Shown: piece by piece, positions 17,383-26,254 of the stretch
Position numbering within the stretch: the stretch's first letter is position 1
How the letters are laid out: every line of letters begins with the position of its first letter
The notes under the pieces: model-generated
The model's database searches: none
Told to the model about the DNA's origin: nothing
The model's input: only the letters and a program-made list of their open reading frames with translations
Program-made: the position numbers and the translations under genes
Assembly (NCBI GenBank): GCA_947470515.1
Contig: CANITF010000002.1
Location: 62,001 to 126,000, forward strand
Direction: 5' to 3'
Length of the DNA: 64,000 nucleotides
Source of the DNA: Flavobacteriales bacterium
GTDB taxonomy: Bacteria > Bacteroidota > Bacteroidia > Flavobacteriales_D > Crocinitomicaceae

Positions 17383-18239
17383 TGGCTAGTTCATTAGAAG
17401 ACCGTATTTATTCTTCCGCGTGGAATGAGTATGAACTCATAGATGCCGGTGGTGGAAAAAAATTAGAACGCTGGGGTAAAATCATTACGATTCGTCCGGA
17501 AGTTCAAGCCTATTTCAAAACAGAAAAAACATTCAAAGAATGGGAGTTAATGGCCCATTGGGAATTCGTTGTGAAAGGAAACAAACCTGGAAGCTGGAAA
17601 GCGTTGAAAAAGGATGTTCCAAAAGAATGGGTTATTCCATTTGGGAAACTCAAATTTCACATTGAATTAACCAAATTCAAACATGTAGGACTTTTTCCTG
17701 AACAACGCACGAATTGGGATTTCATTCGCAACCACGTTAAAAACAGAGATAAATTCTTGAATCTTTTTGCATACACTGGTGCAGCTTCATGTGTTGCCCG
17801 TTATACAGGAGCAGAAACCTACCATGTAGACTCTGTCAAACAATTGATTGCTTGGGCAAAAAATAACATGGAATTAAGCGAATTAGGTGATATCAAATGG
17901 GTACTAGATGATGCGTTGAAATTTGCTTCACGCGAGCAGAAAAGAGGAAACAAATACAAAGGTATTTTGATGGATCCGCCAGCTTGGGGCTTAGGTGCAA
18001 ATGGGGAAAAGTGGAAATTGGAAGAAAAACTGGATGAATTGATGGAAACTGCTGTCGCTCTTTTAGAACCAAATGGTTTTCTTATCATGAATACGTATTC
18101 CCCAACAGTTGATTTAAAAATGATCAAAAAATTAGCTGAAAAACATTTCCCAAACCGTAAAACAGACATCAAGGAATTGTGGATGAGAACCAGTACAAAA
18201 AAGGATTTGTATTATGGGAATTTGTTGAGGGTTTTTTGA
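17382..18239 (+). CDS. Class I SAM-dependent methyltransferase (RlmI/PF10672-like)
   Basis: The 285-residue protein carries the SAM-binding motif 'LNLFAYTGAASCVARYTGAE' near residue 125, the acidic loop 'YHVDSVKQLIAWAKNN' and the catalytic-type motif 'GILMDPPAWGLG' near 191. This is the pattern of the 23S rRNA methyltransferase RlmI/RlmK family (Methyltrans_SAM), without the N-terminal PUA domain. An RNA target is likely but not shown. The start ATG overlaps the TPR gene stop, making it the last gene of the RidA operon. The downstream 120 bases hold short GAGAACTGA repeats and no clear terminator. Confidence 0.82.
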   Translation: MASSLEDRIYSSAWNEYELIDAGGGKKLERWGKIITIRPEVQAYFKTEKTFKEWELMAHWEFVVKGNKPGSWKALKKDVPKEWVIPFGKLKFHIELTKFKHVGLFPEQRTNWDFIRNHVKNRDKFLNLFAYTGAASCVARYTGAETYHVDSVKQLIAWAKNNMELSELGDIKWVLDDALKFASREQKRGNKYKGILMDPPAWGLGANGEKWKLEEKLDELMETAVALLEPNGFLIMNTYSPTVDLKMIKKLAEKHFPNRKTDIKELWMRTSTKKDLYYGNLLRVF

Positions 18240-18358
18240 AGAATTGAGACCTCTCCGCTGTGAGAACTGAGAACTGAGAGCTGAGATAGTTTTTTATGAA
18301 TGCTGATGAATTTTCGATACATTTGATTGTTCTTGAATCATTTTGATATATATAATTC

Positions 18359-19747
18359 ATGAAGCAATCAAAAAGTACTTTTATCGATTTAAAACTTAGA
18401 CTGGTTATTGCATTCCTTTTTTTATCTATAAATGCAGTATTTTCCCAATCATTCATATTAAAAGGAAACGCCATTCATAAGGATGACAAACCAATATCTG
18501 GTGCCATCGTCTATAAAAACAAATTAGACACTAAAGTATTAACCAATAATGAAGGCATTTTCTTTCTTAGTGTTACGAGTTTAGATACGATAAACATTAT
18601 TTCTAAAGAGTCAAATGACTATTTCATAGTTCCAGACAGAAGTTCTGATACCCTAGAATATACTTTTGTTTTAACTACGAAATCCTATCTCATCGATGAA
18701 GTGGTTGTTTCATCCAAACGTGTAGAAAAAATATCTGGGGATTATAACGAATACATGCTCGACTATTACGTTTTTGAAAATGGTAGTATTGTCATGTTAA
18801 AGAATCTAAAGAACATTCACTATCTAACTTTTCAAAATGAATTAAAGGAAAAAGTTGATTACGAACTTCCATTTGTTCCAGTGGAATTCTATTTAGATTG
18901 TGTAGGAAACATGCACATTGTAGGTCGAGACTCCACCTATCAATTTTGGATTGACTCTAATTTTCATATTATAGAAACGCTCTCAAATAAATTTGTAGAG
19001 ACAAAATTGAAATCTCTTATTTATTGCGGTGAAAAAGAAGTGTTTTCTGTAGAATATTCCGATTACAACCAAAAATATAGGTTGAATTACAACGATGAGG
19101 AAACGTCACGTACAATTTTGGAAGTATTTGATACGGTTGCCTATAATAATATTTGGGAGCAAGTGGCAAGAATGAATGTGTCAACTTGTCCTGAAGGACA
19201 ATCTTGTTCTCTCCCTTCAACTAATAAGCTAATTATAAGAGGAGTTCCTTTAAAATATCAACATCTCAGTAATTCTCAAAACTCGGGTGGATTTGATGTT
19301 CAAGGTTCCTTAACACCAATAAGCTCAAAACGATTTAACGAAGTTTCATTCATTAATTTCCAAATTCATCGGCTAATAAATATTCAGTCTTTTAGTATTA
19401 ATGAAAACGTCATAGCAATAGATATTTTAAACGATAAAATCAACGTATACAATAATCAGGGTAAGGAAATTCACAAAACAAAAATGACATTGACAGATGA
19501 ATCTAAGACTTTAGCAATAAAAGATCCTTATTCCAAAAAATTCTATTTAAGTAATGATTTATATAGTCCAACACTTGAGATTTCTTCGTTAAACGTCCAA
19601 AATGGAGAACACACTGCAATTTTATCCCTTAAAGAGGTGCGTTTCCCTGAAAAAGTCAAAATTTTTAACGATCAACTCTATTTCATAGCAGCAAATGAAA
19701 ATGGATTTCATAAACTCTATTCTTTGCATTTGAATTTGGACGATTAA
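18359..19747 (+). CDS. Exported protein with carboxypeptidase-regulatory-like domain and probable propeller
   Basis: The 462-residue protein has a signal-like segment (residues 12-30, ending NAVFSQ). A CarboxypepD_reg-like beta-sandwich ('LKGNAIHKDDKPISGAIVYKNKLDTKVLTNNEGIF') spans about residues 33-110. The remaining 350 residues form repeated beta-rich stretches such as 'VPVEFYLDCVGNMHIVGRDSTYQFWID' that look like a six-bladed propeller. It belongs to a broad group of Bacteroidota envelope proteins without known function. There is no C-terminal T9SS sorting domain. The gene ends at a strong terminator shared with the convergent ALDH gene. Confidence 0.75.
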   Translation: MKQSKSTFIDLKLRLVIAFLFLSINAVFSQSFILKGNAIHKDDKPISGAIVYKNKLDTKVLTNNEGIFFLSVTSLDTINIISKESNDYFIVPDRSSDTLEYTFVLTTKSYLIDEVVVSSKRVEKISGDYNEYMLDYYVFENGSIVMLKNLKNIHYLTFQNELKEKVDYELPFVPVEFYLDCVGNMHIVGRDSTYQFWIDSNFHIIETLSNKFVETKLKSLIYCGEKEVFSVEYSDYNQKYRLNYNDEETSRTILEVFDTVAYNNIWEQVARMNVSTCPEGQSCSLPSTNKLIIRGVPLKYQHLSNSQNSGGFDVQGSLTPISSKRFNEVSFINFQIHRLINIQSFSINENVIAIDILNDKINVYNNQGKEIHKTKMTLTDESKTLAIKDPYSKKFYLSNDLYSPTLEISSLNVQNGEHTAILSLKEVRFPEKVKIFNDQLYFIAANENGFHKLYSLHLNLDD

Positions 19748-19774
19748 TATTGAAAATAGATTTTAATAACACAC

Positions 19775-19804
19775 AAAAATGCCGAGCTTTCACTCGGCAT
19801 TTTT
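19775..19804. terminator. Bidirectional intrinsic terminator
   Basis: AAAAATGCCGAG (19775-19786), loop CTTTCA, and CTCGGCATTTTT (19793-19804) form a perfect 12-bp stem with A/T tracts on both sides. It sits between two convergent genes and can stop transcription from both. Confidence 0.9.
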
Positions 19805-19824
19805 TACTAAAAGTTATTTATTTC

Positions 19825-21381
19825 TTACAATTCAAACTTAATTCCTTGGGCCAATGTTAAGCTATCAGAATAATTGATTGTATTTGTTTGTCTTCTCATG
19901 TAAACTTTCCAAGCATCAGAACCTGATTCACGTCCACCACCTGTTTCTTTTTCACCACCAAATGCTCCACCGATTTCAGCACCTGAAGTTCCGATGTTTA
20001 CGTTAGCGATTCCACAATCTGAACCTGCTTGAGATAAGAATGCTTCAGATTCTTTTAAACTACTTGTCATGATTGCAGACGATAAACCTTGAGGAACACC
20101 ATTCTGTAATTTGATTGCATTTTCAACACCACCTGTATATTTCATGATGTAAAGAATCGGAGCGAATGTTTCGTGTTGTACAATTTTCATGTGGTTTTGT
20201 GCCTCAACAATTGCTGGTTTCACATAACAACCTGATTCATACCCAGCACCAGTTAAAACTCCACCTTCAACAAGAATGTTGCAACCTTCATCAACAGCTT
20301 TGTCCAACGCTTCTAAATATGTTTTCACCGCATCTTGATCGATCAATGGTCCAACATGGTTACTTTGATCTAATGGATTTCCAATTTTTAATTGACCATA
20401 AGCTTTCACCAATGATTCTTTTACTTTATCGTATAAATCTTCGTGAATAATCAAACGACGCGTTGAAGTACAGCGCTGTCCTGCCGTTCCAACAGCACCA
20501 AATACAGCACCAGGAACAACCATTTTCAATTCAGCAGAAGGAGTAATAATGATTGCATTGTTTCCTCCTAACTCCAATAACGAGCGACCTAAGCGAGCTC
20601 CAACTGTTGCTCCAACAGATTTACCCATTCGAGTAGACCCAGTTGCAGAAATCAAAGGAACACGTGTGTCTTCAGCCATTAATTTTCCAATTTCAGCACC
20701 TCCGATAACCAAACTTGAAACTCCTTCAGGAACTCCATTTGCATCGAAAACTTCTTTTGCTATTTGTTGACAAGCGATTGCTGTGATTGGTGTTTTTTCA
20801 GATGGTTTCCAAACGCAAACATCTCCACATACCCAAGCCAAAGCCGTGTTCCAGTTCCAAACTGCAACAGGAAAATTGAATGCAGAAATAATTCCAACAA
20901 TTCCTAGTGGGTGATATTGCTCATACATTCTGTGTCCTGGACGCTCTGAATGCATTGTAAGTCCATATAATTGACGAGATAGACCAACAGCAAAATCACA
21001 GATATCGATCATTTCTTGCACTTCACCTAAACCTTCTTGTAATGATTTTCCCATTTCATAAGAAACCAATTTACCAAGTGGCTCTTTGTAAAAGCGGATT
21101 CGTTCAGCTAATTGACGTACAATTTCTCCTCTTTTTGGAGCAGGAATCATTCTCCATTCCTTAAACGCTTCTTGAGCTTTTAAAATTACTGCTTCATAAT
21201 CTGCTTCAGTTGCAGAATTAACAGAGGCAATTAATCGTCCGTCTACTGGAGAAATTGAATCAATTCGTTCACCACGAGTTTTGAACCATTTTCCGCCTGT
21301 TGAGGCACCGTTATTTACTTCTTCAATACCTAATTGAGAAAGAATCTCTTGAATTCCTAGGTCTGTTATTACTTCAGCCAT
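19825..21381 (-). CDS. ALDH7-type aldehyde dehydrogenase (alpha-aminoadipic semialdehyde / piperideine-6-carboxylate dehydrogenase)
   Basis: The 518-residue enzyme has the ALDH7 hallmarks: 'SAFNFPVAVWNWNTALAWVCGD' near residue 165, 'LELGGNNAIII' with the catalytic glutamate, and 'GAVGTAGQRCTSTRRL' with the catalytic cysteine. ALDH7 enzymes (ALDH7A1, AmaB/Pcd) oxidise alpha-aminoadipic semialdehyde to alpha-aminoadipate in lysine catabolism. That substrate is inferred from the subfamily. A TAATTTTG -7-like box lies at 21419-21412 on the minus strand. The gene appears monocistronic. Confidence 0.88.
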   Translation of the reverse strand: MAEVITDLGIQEILSQLGIEEVNNGASTGGKWFKTRGERIDSISPVDGRLIASVNSATEADYEAVILKAQEAFKEWRMIPAPKRGEIVRQLAERIRFYKEPLGKLVSYEMGKSLQEGLGEVQEMIDICDFAVGLSRQLYGLTMHSERPGHRMYEQYHPLGIVGIISAFNFPVAVWNWNTALAWVCGDVCVWKPSEKTPITAIACQQIAKEVFDANGVPEGVSSLVIGGAEIGKLMAEDTRVPLISATGSTRMGKSVGATVGARLGRSLLELGGNNAIIITPSAELKMVVPGAVFGAVGTAGQRCTSTRRLIIHEDLYDKVKESLVKAYGQLKIGNPLDQSNHVGPLIDQDAVKTYLEALDKAVDEGCNILVEGGVLTGAGYESGCYVKPAIVEAQNHMKIVQHETFAPILYIMKYTGGVENAIKLQNGVPQGLSSAIMTSSLKESEAFLSQAGSDCGIANVNIGTSGAEIGGAFGGEKETGGGRESGSDAWKVYMRRQTNTINYSDSLTLAQGIKFEL

Positions 21382-21511
21382 TGGTTGTTTTTTTTTAGAT
21401 TAAATGTGGTGCAAAATTAAGGTAAAATTTCGGGTTAAGCGTAAATTAACTCACATAGAAAATTAAGTAATCTTAAAAATAAAAATCAGAATTTAACCTA
21501 TTCTATTTCTT

Positions 21512-21619
21512 TTGCCACAGATGCACAGATTATTGTTTGAATTAATATTTAGTCAATTTAGAAGTAAGAACAACTAGTCAAACCACTTATTGAGTATAGA
21601 AATCAGTGAATCTGTGGCG
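21512..21619. repeat. Degenerate inverted repeat of CACAGATGCACAGAT type
   Basis: GCCACAGATGCACAGATT (21514-21531) reappears in reverse orientation as AATCAGTGAATCTGTGGC (21601-21618), with about four mismatches. The pair brackets 70 bases without a gene. It sits in the 303-base gap between the ALDH7 and lipoprotein genes; the rest of that gap holds only their promoters. Short CACAG/CACATAG-type repeats also surround the GxxExxY gene at 43 kb, so this may be a remnant of a similar unit. Confidence 0.45.
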
Positions 21620-21684
21620 AAAAACTAAAAACAAACTCGAATTTACTTCTTGTTTTCATATCTTTGTCACATAAAACATCCTTT

Positions 21685-22218
21685 ATGATCCTGAGAAACA
21701 TCTTTATAGCTCTACTTTTAATTACAACAAGTTGTGGCTTAGTAACTAAAAAAAATACTGATCCAAATCTTCGAACGGTAAGTTTTAATGGAACTGTGCA
21801 CAAACCATATTGTGGTGGAGCAAAACCATCTCCAGATGTCGCTGCTGGATACTATGAATCCATGAAATTTGAAAAATTCAAGATCATAAAAGGCGCAGAA
21901 TTCAATGAAGGCTTAACTGTTTATGAAGAGGTCACATTAGATGTTGAAGGAAATGCAACGTTTCATTTGGAGAAAGGACCTTATATGCTTGTACGAGCAG
22001 ATAAATTTTTACCCTTGGATGAATTCATGAAAAAAAATGGATTGATTGAAGAGAAGAATTATGAATTAAAAGGAAATGAATGTTTTAAAACTTGGCAAAA
22101 TACGGTTGATTTATATTTTAACATTGAAAACGATACAATTTTAGAGTTACGTCAAAATGCTAAATGTTGGGTTGGAACAAATCCATGTATGGAATATGTT
22201 GGTCCGCCGGTACCATAG
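21685..22218 (+). CDS. Lipoprotein, function unknown
   Basis: The 177-residue product starts at ATG 21685 with the lipoprotein signal MILRNIFIALLLITTSC (Cys17). The mature part includes 'HKPYCGGAKPSPDVAAGYYESMKFEKFKI', a beta-rich segment and four more cysteines, including 'KCWVGTNPCMEY'. These could form disulfides or bind metal. The overall pattern resembles small Bacteroidota periplasmic carboxypeptidase-regulatory-like lipoproteins. I cannot name a family. A TATCTTTG -7 box is at 21659-21666, so it has its own promoter. Confidence 0.75.
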   Translation: MILRNIFIALLLITTSCGLVTKKNTDPNLRTVSFNGTVHKPYCGGAKPSPDVAAGYYESMKFEKFKIIKGAEFNEGLTVYEEVTLDVEGNATFHLEKGPYMLVRADKFLPLDEFMKKNGLIEEKNYELKGNECFKTWQNTVDLYFNIENDTILELRQNAKCWVGTNPCMEYVGPPVP

Positions 22219-22219
22219 T

Positions 22220-22338
22220 TAGTTGCGAGTTACAAATTGCTAGTTATTAGTTAATAGTTGCAAATTACTAATTGCGAGTTATAAACGACGAATCAACCTG
22301 GCTCAAAAACTTGTAATTAGCAACTTAATAACTTGTAA
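22220..22338. repeat. AT-rich imperfect repeats (TTGCGAGTTA / TTGCAAATTA units)
   Basis: The gap between convergent genes is filled with variants of GTTGCGAGTTACAAATT, GTTGCAAATTACTAATT and GCGAGTTATAA. Near the end come inverted variants (ACTTGTAATTAGCAACTTAA). No gene or terminator of standard form is visible. The structure could fold into long imperfect hairpins that also serve to end transcription. Confidence 0.55.
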
Positions 22339-23379
22339 TTACCCGACCCATTTCACACTCAGTTTCCCTGTTGTTTTTCCGCTTTCAAGTGCGGCATGAG
22401 CTTCGGCAATCTGATCAACAGTATAAACTCCTCCAACTTGTGGAATTAATTCTCCTTTTAGATAAAGTTGTACTACTTCATTTAGGCATTCAGAAAGCAC
22501 CATTGGTCGGTTGTCTGCAATCTTAAGCATATTGACACCAAGAACATTTTTGGAACGCATCATTAAACCAATTGGTAAGATCAATCCCATTTTGCGCACG
22601 AAATTCAGTTGAGAAAAGAATCCCCATTTCCCACCTGATAATTCTGATCCACCAAATAATATTATGCGTCCCCCAGAACCAAGTAAAGCCATGTCTTTTT
22701 TGAAAGTAGACCCAGCAATTGGATTAAAACTAGCGTCCAATCGGTCTTCTTTTAAAATTTCGGAAATTTGTGCTGAATATTCTGATTGATTATAATTAAT
22801 CACATGATCAGCACCCAATTTCAGGACTAAATCCCGTTTACTTTCATTTCCGATTTTAGCAAAAACAATTGCACCTTTTCGTTTTGCCAATTGGATTAGG
22901 ATTGTCCCTACTCCTCCAGCGGCAGCATGAATCAATACTTTTTCACCTTTATGAATTGGTGTTAAATATTCCGCCATGTAATAGGCCGTTACAGCTTGTG
23001 TGCAGAGAACTAACGCTTCTTCAGCTGGCATTTCATTGATTTCAACAACAGCGTAATCTTGTGTCACAACGTGTTTTGCATAACCACCAAATCTGCAAAA
23101 GCCAAGAACACGTTTACCAATTACATCTGGCGAGACATCCTTTCCAATTTTAATGATTTTTCCAACAACTTCATAGCCAACAACACAAGGTAATGGTGGA
23201 GCTTCACGATACAACCCATTTCGCGCCATGACATCGGCATAATTCAAACCGAAAGCTTCACTTTCGATTACAACTTCATTGTCTTTTGGGCCTACAATTT
23301 TAATATTTCTGCGTTCAAAAGCTTTTTCGGCTGAACCATTTTTTATTAAAACAATTGCTTCTGTGTCTATTTCACTCAT
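22339..23379 (-). CDS. Zinc-independent quinone oxidoreductase-like MDR dehydrogenase
   Basis: The 346-residue medium-chain reductase has an N-terminal GroES-like domain ('EAFGLNYADVMARNGLYREAPPLPCVVGYEVVGKI'). The NADPH-binding motif 'HAAAGGVGTILIQLAKRKGA' lies near residue 153. The cysteine-rich zinc lobe of alcohol dehydrogenases is missing, as in quinone oxidoreductases and VAT-1 homologues. It should reduce quinones or enones with NADPH in the cytoplasm. The start overlaps the end of rsmI by four bases (ATGA), so the two genes form one translation-coupled unit. The precise substrate is unknown. Confidence 0.82.
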   Translation of the reverse strand: MSEIDTEAIVLIKNGSAEKAFERRNIKIVGPKDNEVVIESEAFGLNYADVMARNGLYREAPPLPCVVGYEVVGKIIKIGKDVSPDVIGKRVLGFCRFGGYAKHVVTQDYAVVEINEMPAEEALVLCTQAVTAYYMAEYLTPIHKGEKVLIHAAAGGVGTILIQLAKRKGAIVFAKIGNESKRDLVLKLGADHVINYNQSEYSAQISEILKEDRLDASFNPIAGSTFKKDMALLGSGGRIILFGGSELSGGKWGFFSQLNFVRKMGLILPIGLMMRSKNVLGVNMLKIADNRPMVLSECLNEVVQLYLKGELIPQVGGVYTVDQIAEAHAALESGKTTGKLSVKWVG

Positions 23380-24047
23380 GGTTTTCCTTCAATCAAAATA
23401 ACTATTTCACCTTTTGGTGGATGCGCTTCGTAATACGCTTTCACTTCATTAGCTGTTCCACGTTTGTATTCTTCGAACATTTTACTGATTTCACGCACAA
23501 CACATACTTTTCGTTCGCCACCCATGAATTCTTCAATTTGTCCCAAACATTTCACTAACCGATGCGGCGACTCATACAAAACAATCGTTCGTTCTTCTTC
23601 AGTTAGAATTTTTAAGCGAGTTTGTCTGCCTTTTTTGTGTGGAAGAAATCCTTCAAACACAAATTTATCACAAGGGAATCCACTTGCAACGAGCGCTGGT
23701 ACAAAAGCTGTTGGACCGGGCAAACATTCAATGACAATTCCAGCGCTTACACATTCACGCGCCAATAAGAATCCCGGATCAGAAATACCAGGAGTTCCAG
23801 CATCAGAAACCAAAACAGTTAACGTATTTGATTTTATTCTATCAATTGCAGCTTGTAATGATTTGTGTTCATTGTGCGCATGAAAAGGAATTACTTGTTT
23901 TGTAATTTCAAATTTGTTCAATAACTTTTTAGTGACACGCGTGTCTTCAGCAAAAATCACATCACATTCTTTCAACATTCGAATTGAACGTAATGTAATA
24001 TCTTCTAAATTTCCAATCGGAGTTGGAACAATACATAATTTTGACAT
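23376..24047 (-). CDS. rsmI: 16S rRNA (cytidine(1402)-2'-O)-methyltransferase
   Basis: RsmI adds the ribose methyl group at C1402 in the decoding centre. The 223-residue protein has the tetrapyrrole-methylase-fold signatures 'CIVPTPIGNLEDITLRSIRML', 'FAEDTRVTKKLLNKF', 'VSDAGTPGISDPG' near residue 82 and 'ECLPGPTAFVPALVASGFP'. It is shorter than E. coli RsmI (about 286) because it lacks the C-terminal extra domain, as is usual in Bacteroidota. It lies 9 bp downstream of the RDD-protein gene and overlaps the next gene by 4 bp. Confidence 0.92.
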   Translation of the reverse strand: MSKLCIVPTPIGNLEDITLRSIRMLKECDVIFAEDTRVTKKLLNKFEITKQVIPFHAHNEHKSLQAAIDRIKSNTLTVLVSDAGTPGISDPGFLLARECVSAGIVIECLPGPTAFVPALVASGFPCDKFVFEGFLPHKKGRQTRLKILTEEERTIVLYESPHRLVKCLGQIEEFMGGERKVCVVREISKMFEEYKRGTANEVKAYYEAHPPKGEIVILIEGKP

Positions 24048-24056
24048 AAATAATTT

Positions 24057-24824
24057 TTAGCGTGTCAGCACGACATAATCCTGTAACAAAGTTTGTAAAA
24101 ATTCCATTCGTTTTGCGGGTGTTTCAGATAATCCTAATAAAACAGCTGTTTCATCTGCCAATTCAACTGCGAATTTTTTCGTTTCAGGATTCGGATATTT
24201 TTGAACGCGTTGAATGGTATTTTTAATTAGTAACATATCTTCGTCTGTAAATCGTGTAACATTCGGATAGGTCGGCTGGTGATTATCTTGGTTTTTTATA
24301 GATAAAATATCCTTTAAGGTGTAATTCAAGCTAGATCTATTTTTGATAATAACCGTGTTTGCAATTACATCTCCTAATCGTTGATTTCTGTCTGCTGTTG
24401 CAGAGAAAATAATCCCAAGCAAACCAAAACCAACCCATAAAAGGACAAAAATATCCGCGCTAATCCAAATGAAATCACCTTTAAAAAGCCATCTAGTGAA
24501 TACTTCTTTTAAACCTGGACGCTCACCAGAAACTTTCACGACTCTGATTCCAAGTGCGTATTTTCCTAAACTTTGACCACGCGTTATATATTCAATTAAA
24601 GGATTATAGAAAATCCAAGGCAATTTTATGATAAGTAATGTCAGAAATAAATCTGTTCCAAAATCTGAAAATACATTCTTAAGTTCCAATGAAAAAGAAA
24701 CGATAATAAAATAAATAACGAACGCAATCAAATCGATCAATGCTGCAGCCGTTCTTTGACCAGTAGAAGCCAACTCGTACTCCACTTTTACATGCTGTGC
24801 AGATTCAAATTCAATCGTTTTCAT
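24057..24824 (-). CDS. RDD family membrane protein
   Basis: The 255-residue protein has the RDD-domain layout. A first membrane helix contains 'TAAALIDLIAFVIYFIIV', a second lies near residues 55-72, and a third near 125-143 follows the conserved 'GQSLGKYALGIRVV' loop. The C-terminal 80 residues are soluble and helical ('DEDMLLIKNTIQRVQKYPNPETKKFAVELADETAVLLGL'). RDD proteins are thought to be small transporters or assembly factors, and in Bacteroidota this long form is typical. It begins the operon with rsmI and the reductase. Confidence 0.82.
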   Translation of the reverse strand: MKTIEFESAQHVKVEYELASTGQRTAAALIDLIAFVIYFIIVSFSLELKNVFSDFGTDLFLTLLIIKLPWIFYNPLIEYITRGQSLGKYALGIRVVKVSGERPGLKEVFTRWLFKGDFIWISADIFVLLWVGFGLLGIIFSATADRNQRLGDVIANTVIIKNRSSLNYTLKDILSIKNQDNHQPTYPNVTRFTDEDMLLIKNTIQRVQKYPNPETKKFAVELADETAVLLGLSETPAKRMEFLQTLLQDYVVLTR

Positions 24825-25025
24825 TCCTTATTTCTTCAGAGAATAAAGGTAACTTTTTTCCTTTAAAAAAAAATACCTCTGATGTGACTAACTGAATTTT
24901 AGAAAATTAAGTCAAACCTGAGTAGCATCAAGTATTTAAACCCATTCTAAATAAGATGTTATGACATTATTATGACAATATTCCTCCAATGTTTTCGCAA
25001 ATTTGCAGGACAAAAAAACAATTAA

Positions 25026-26252
25026 GTGTTAGAACAATTTCATATTATTGCTTTTACTCACAGAAACCTAGACGTTAGTGACATTGGTAAACTTCATATT
25101 GAAGAAACCAAGCAACAAAATCGTTTACAGAATTTAAAGGAATTATTGGGTTTAACGGAATTGATGTTTCTATCAACGTGTAATCGCGTTGAATTTGTTT
25201 TTTGCACTGAAAAAGAAGTTGAGTTTCATTTCTTAATGAAATTTTTTCAAACATTATATCCAGAATTTACCAACGAACAGATTGGTCATTTTGCTCACCG
25301 TGGTGATACGTATAATGGAATTAATGGCGTTGAACATTTATTAGCAGTCGCTTCATCGATTGATTCAATGATTGTTGGAGAACGTGAAATCATCACACAA
25401 GTTAGAAATGCATTTGAATCATCCAAAAAACATGGTTTAACTGGAGATTTCATTCGTTTAGTGATTCGTCACACGATTGAAACTGCAAAATCTGTATACA
25501 CAGAAACAAGTATCGCTACAAAACCAGTTTCAGTTGTTTCTTTAGCTTATCACAAATTACGTGAGATGAATATTGCATTGGATGCCCGTATTTTGATCAT
25601 AGGAGCTGGGGCAACGAATACGAACATGAGTCGATTCTTGAGAAAACATGGATATAAGAAATTTATCGTTTTTAATCGTACTTTATCTAAAGCAGAAAGT
25701 TTAGCAAAAGATTTGAATGGGACAGGATTTCCGTTAAGTAATTTAGAAACATATGATGAAGGCTTCGATATAATAATCGCATGCACAGGAGCCGATACAC
25801 ATGTTATTACACCTGAAATTTATAGTAATCTTTTACAAGGAGAAATTGGGAAAAAAGTTGTTATTGATATCTCATTACCACAAGATTTAGATCCTCAAAT
25901 TGTTGCAAATCATAATGTGTCGCATATTTCTGTTGACTTGCTTCAAAAAATTTCAAACGAGAATTTAAAAGAACGTTCCAAAGAAATTCAACATGTTGAA
26001 GAGATAATTGCTGAAGCATTGTTTAATTTCAAGCAAATTCAAAAAATCAGAACAGTTGAACTTGCCATGCGAGATGTTCCTCAAAAAGTAAAAGAAATTA
26101 GAGCTACTGCGATGAATGAAGTATTCAAAAATGACCTTGCAGAATTAGACGAACACTCCAAAGAAGTATTAGATAAAATTATAGGCTACATGGAAAAGAA
26201 ATACATGAGCATGCCGATGATTATGGCGAAAGAAATTCTATTAAAAAAATAA
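25026..26252 (+). CDS. hemA: Glutamyl-tRNA reductase
   Basis: HemA reduces glutamyl-tRNA to glutamate-1-semialdehyde, the first committed step of heme synthesis. The 408-residue protein has the active-site Cys52 in STCNRVEF, 'GEREIITQVRNAF', and the NADPH motif 'ILIIGAGATNTNMSRFL' near residue 190. Translation appears to start at GTG 25026, since no earlier in-frame ATG exists and the 'LEQFHIIAFTHRNLDV' start fits the family. The gene is followed 2 bp later by hemC. The C-terminal dimerisation helix is present. Confidence 0.93.
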   Translation: MLEQFHIIAFTHRNLDVSDIGKLHIEETKQQNRLQNLKELLGLTELMFLSTCNRVEFVFCTEKEVEFHFLMKFFQTLYPEFTNEQIGHFAHRGDTYNGINGVEHLLAVASSIDSMIVGEREIITQVRNAFESSKKHGLTGDFIRLVIRHTIETAKSVYTETSIATKPVSVVSLAYHKLREMNIALDARILIIGAGATNTNMSRFLRKHGYKKFIVFNRTLSKAESLAKDLNGTGFPLSNLETYDEGFDIIIACTGADTHVITPEIYSNLLQGEIGKKVVIDISLPQDLDPQIVANHNVSHISVDLLQKISNENLKERSKEIQHVEEIIAEALFNFKQIQKIRTVELAMRDVPQKVKEIRATAMNEVFKNDLAELDEHSKEVLDKIIGYMEKKYMSMPMIMAKEILLKK

Positions 26253-26254
26253 AC

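Noticed and set aside
18169-18474. A 101-codon minus-strand frame between the methyltransferase and the propeller gene
   Set aside because: It overlaps the ends of two well-supported genes in antisense and has no recognisable domain.
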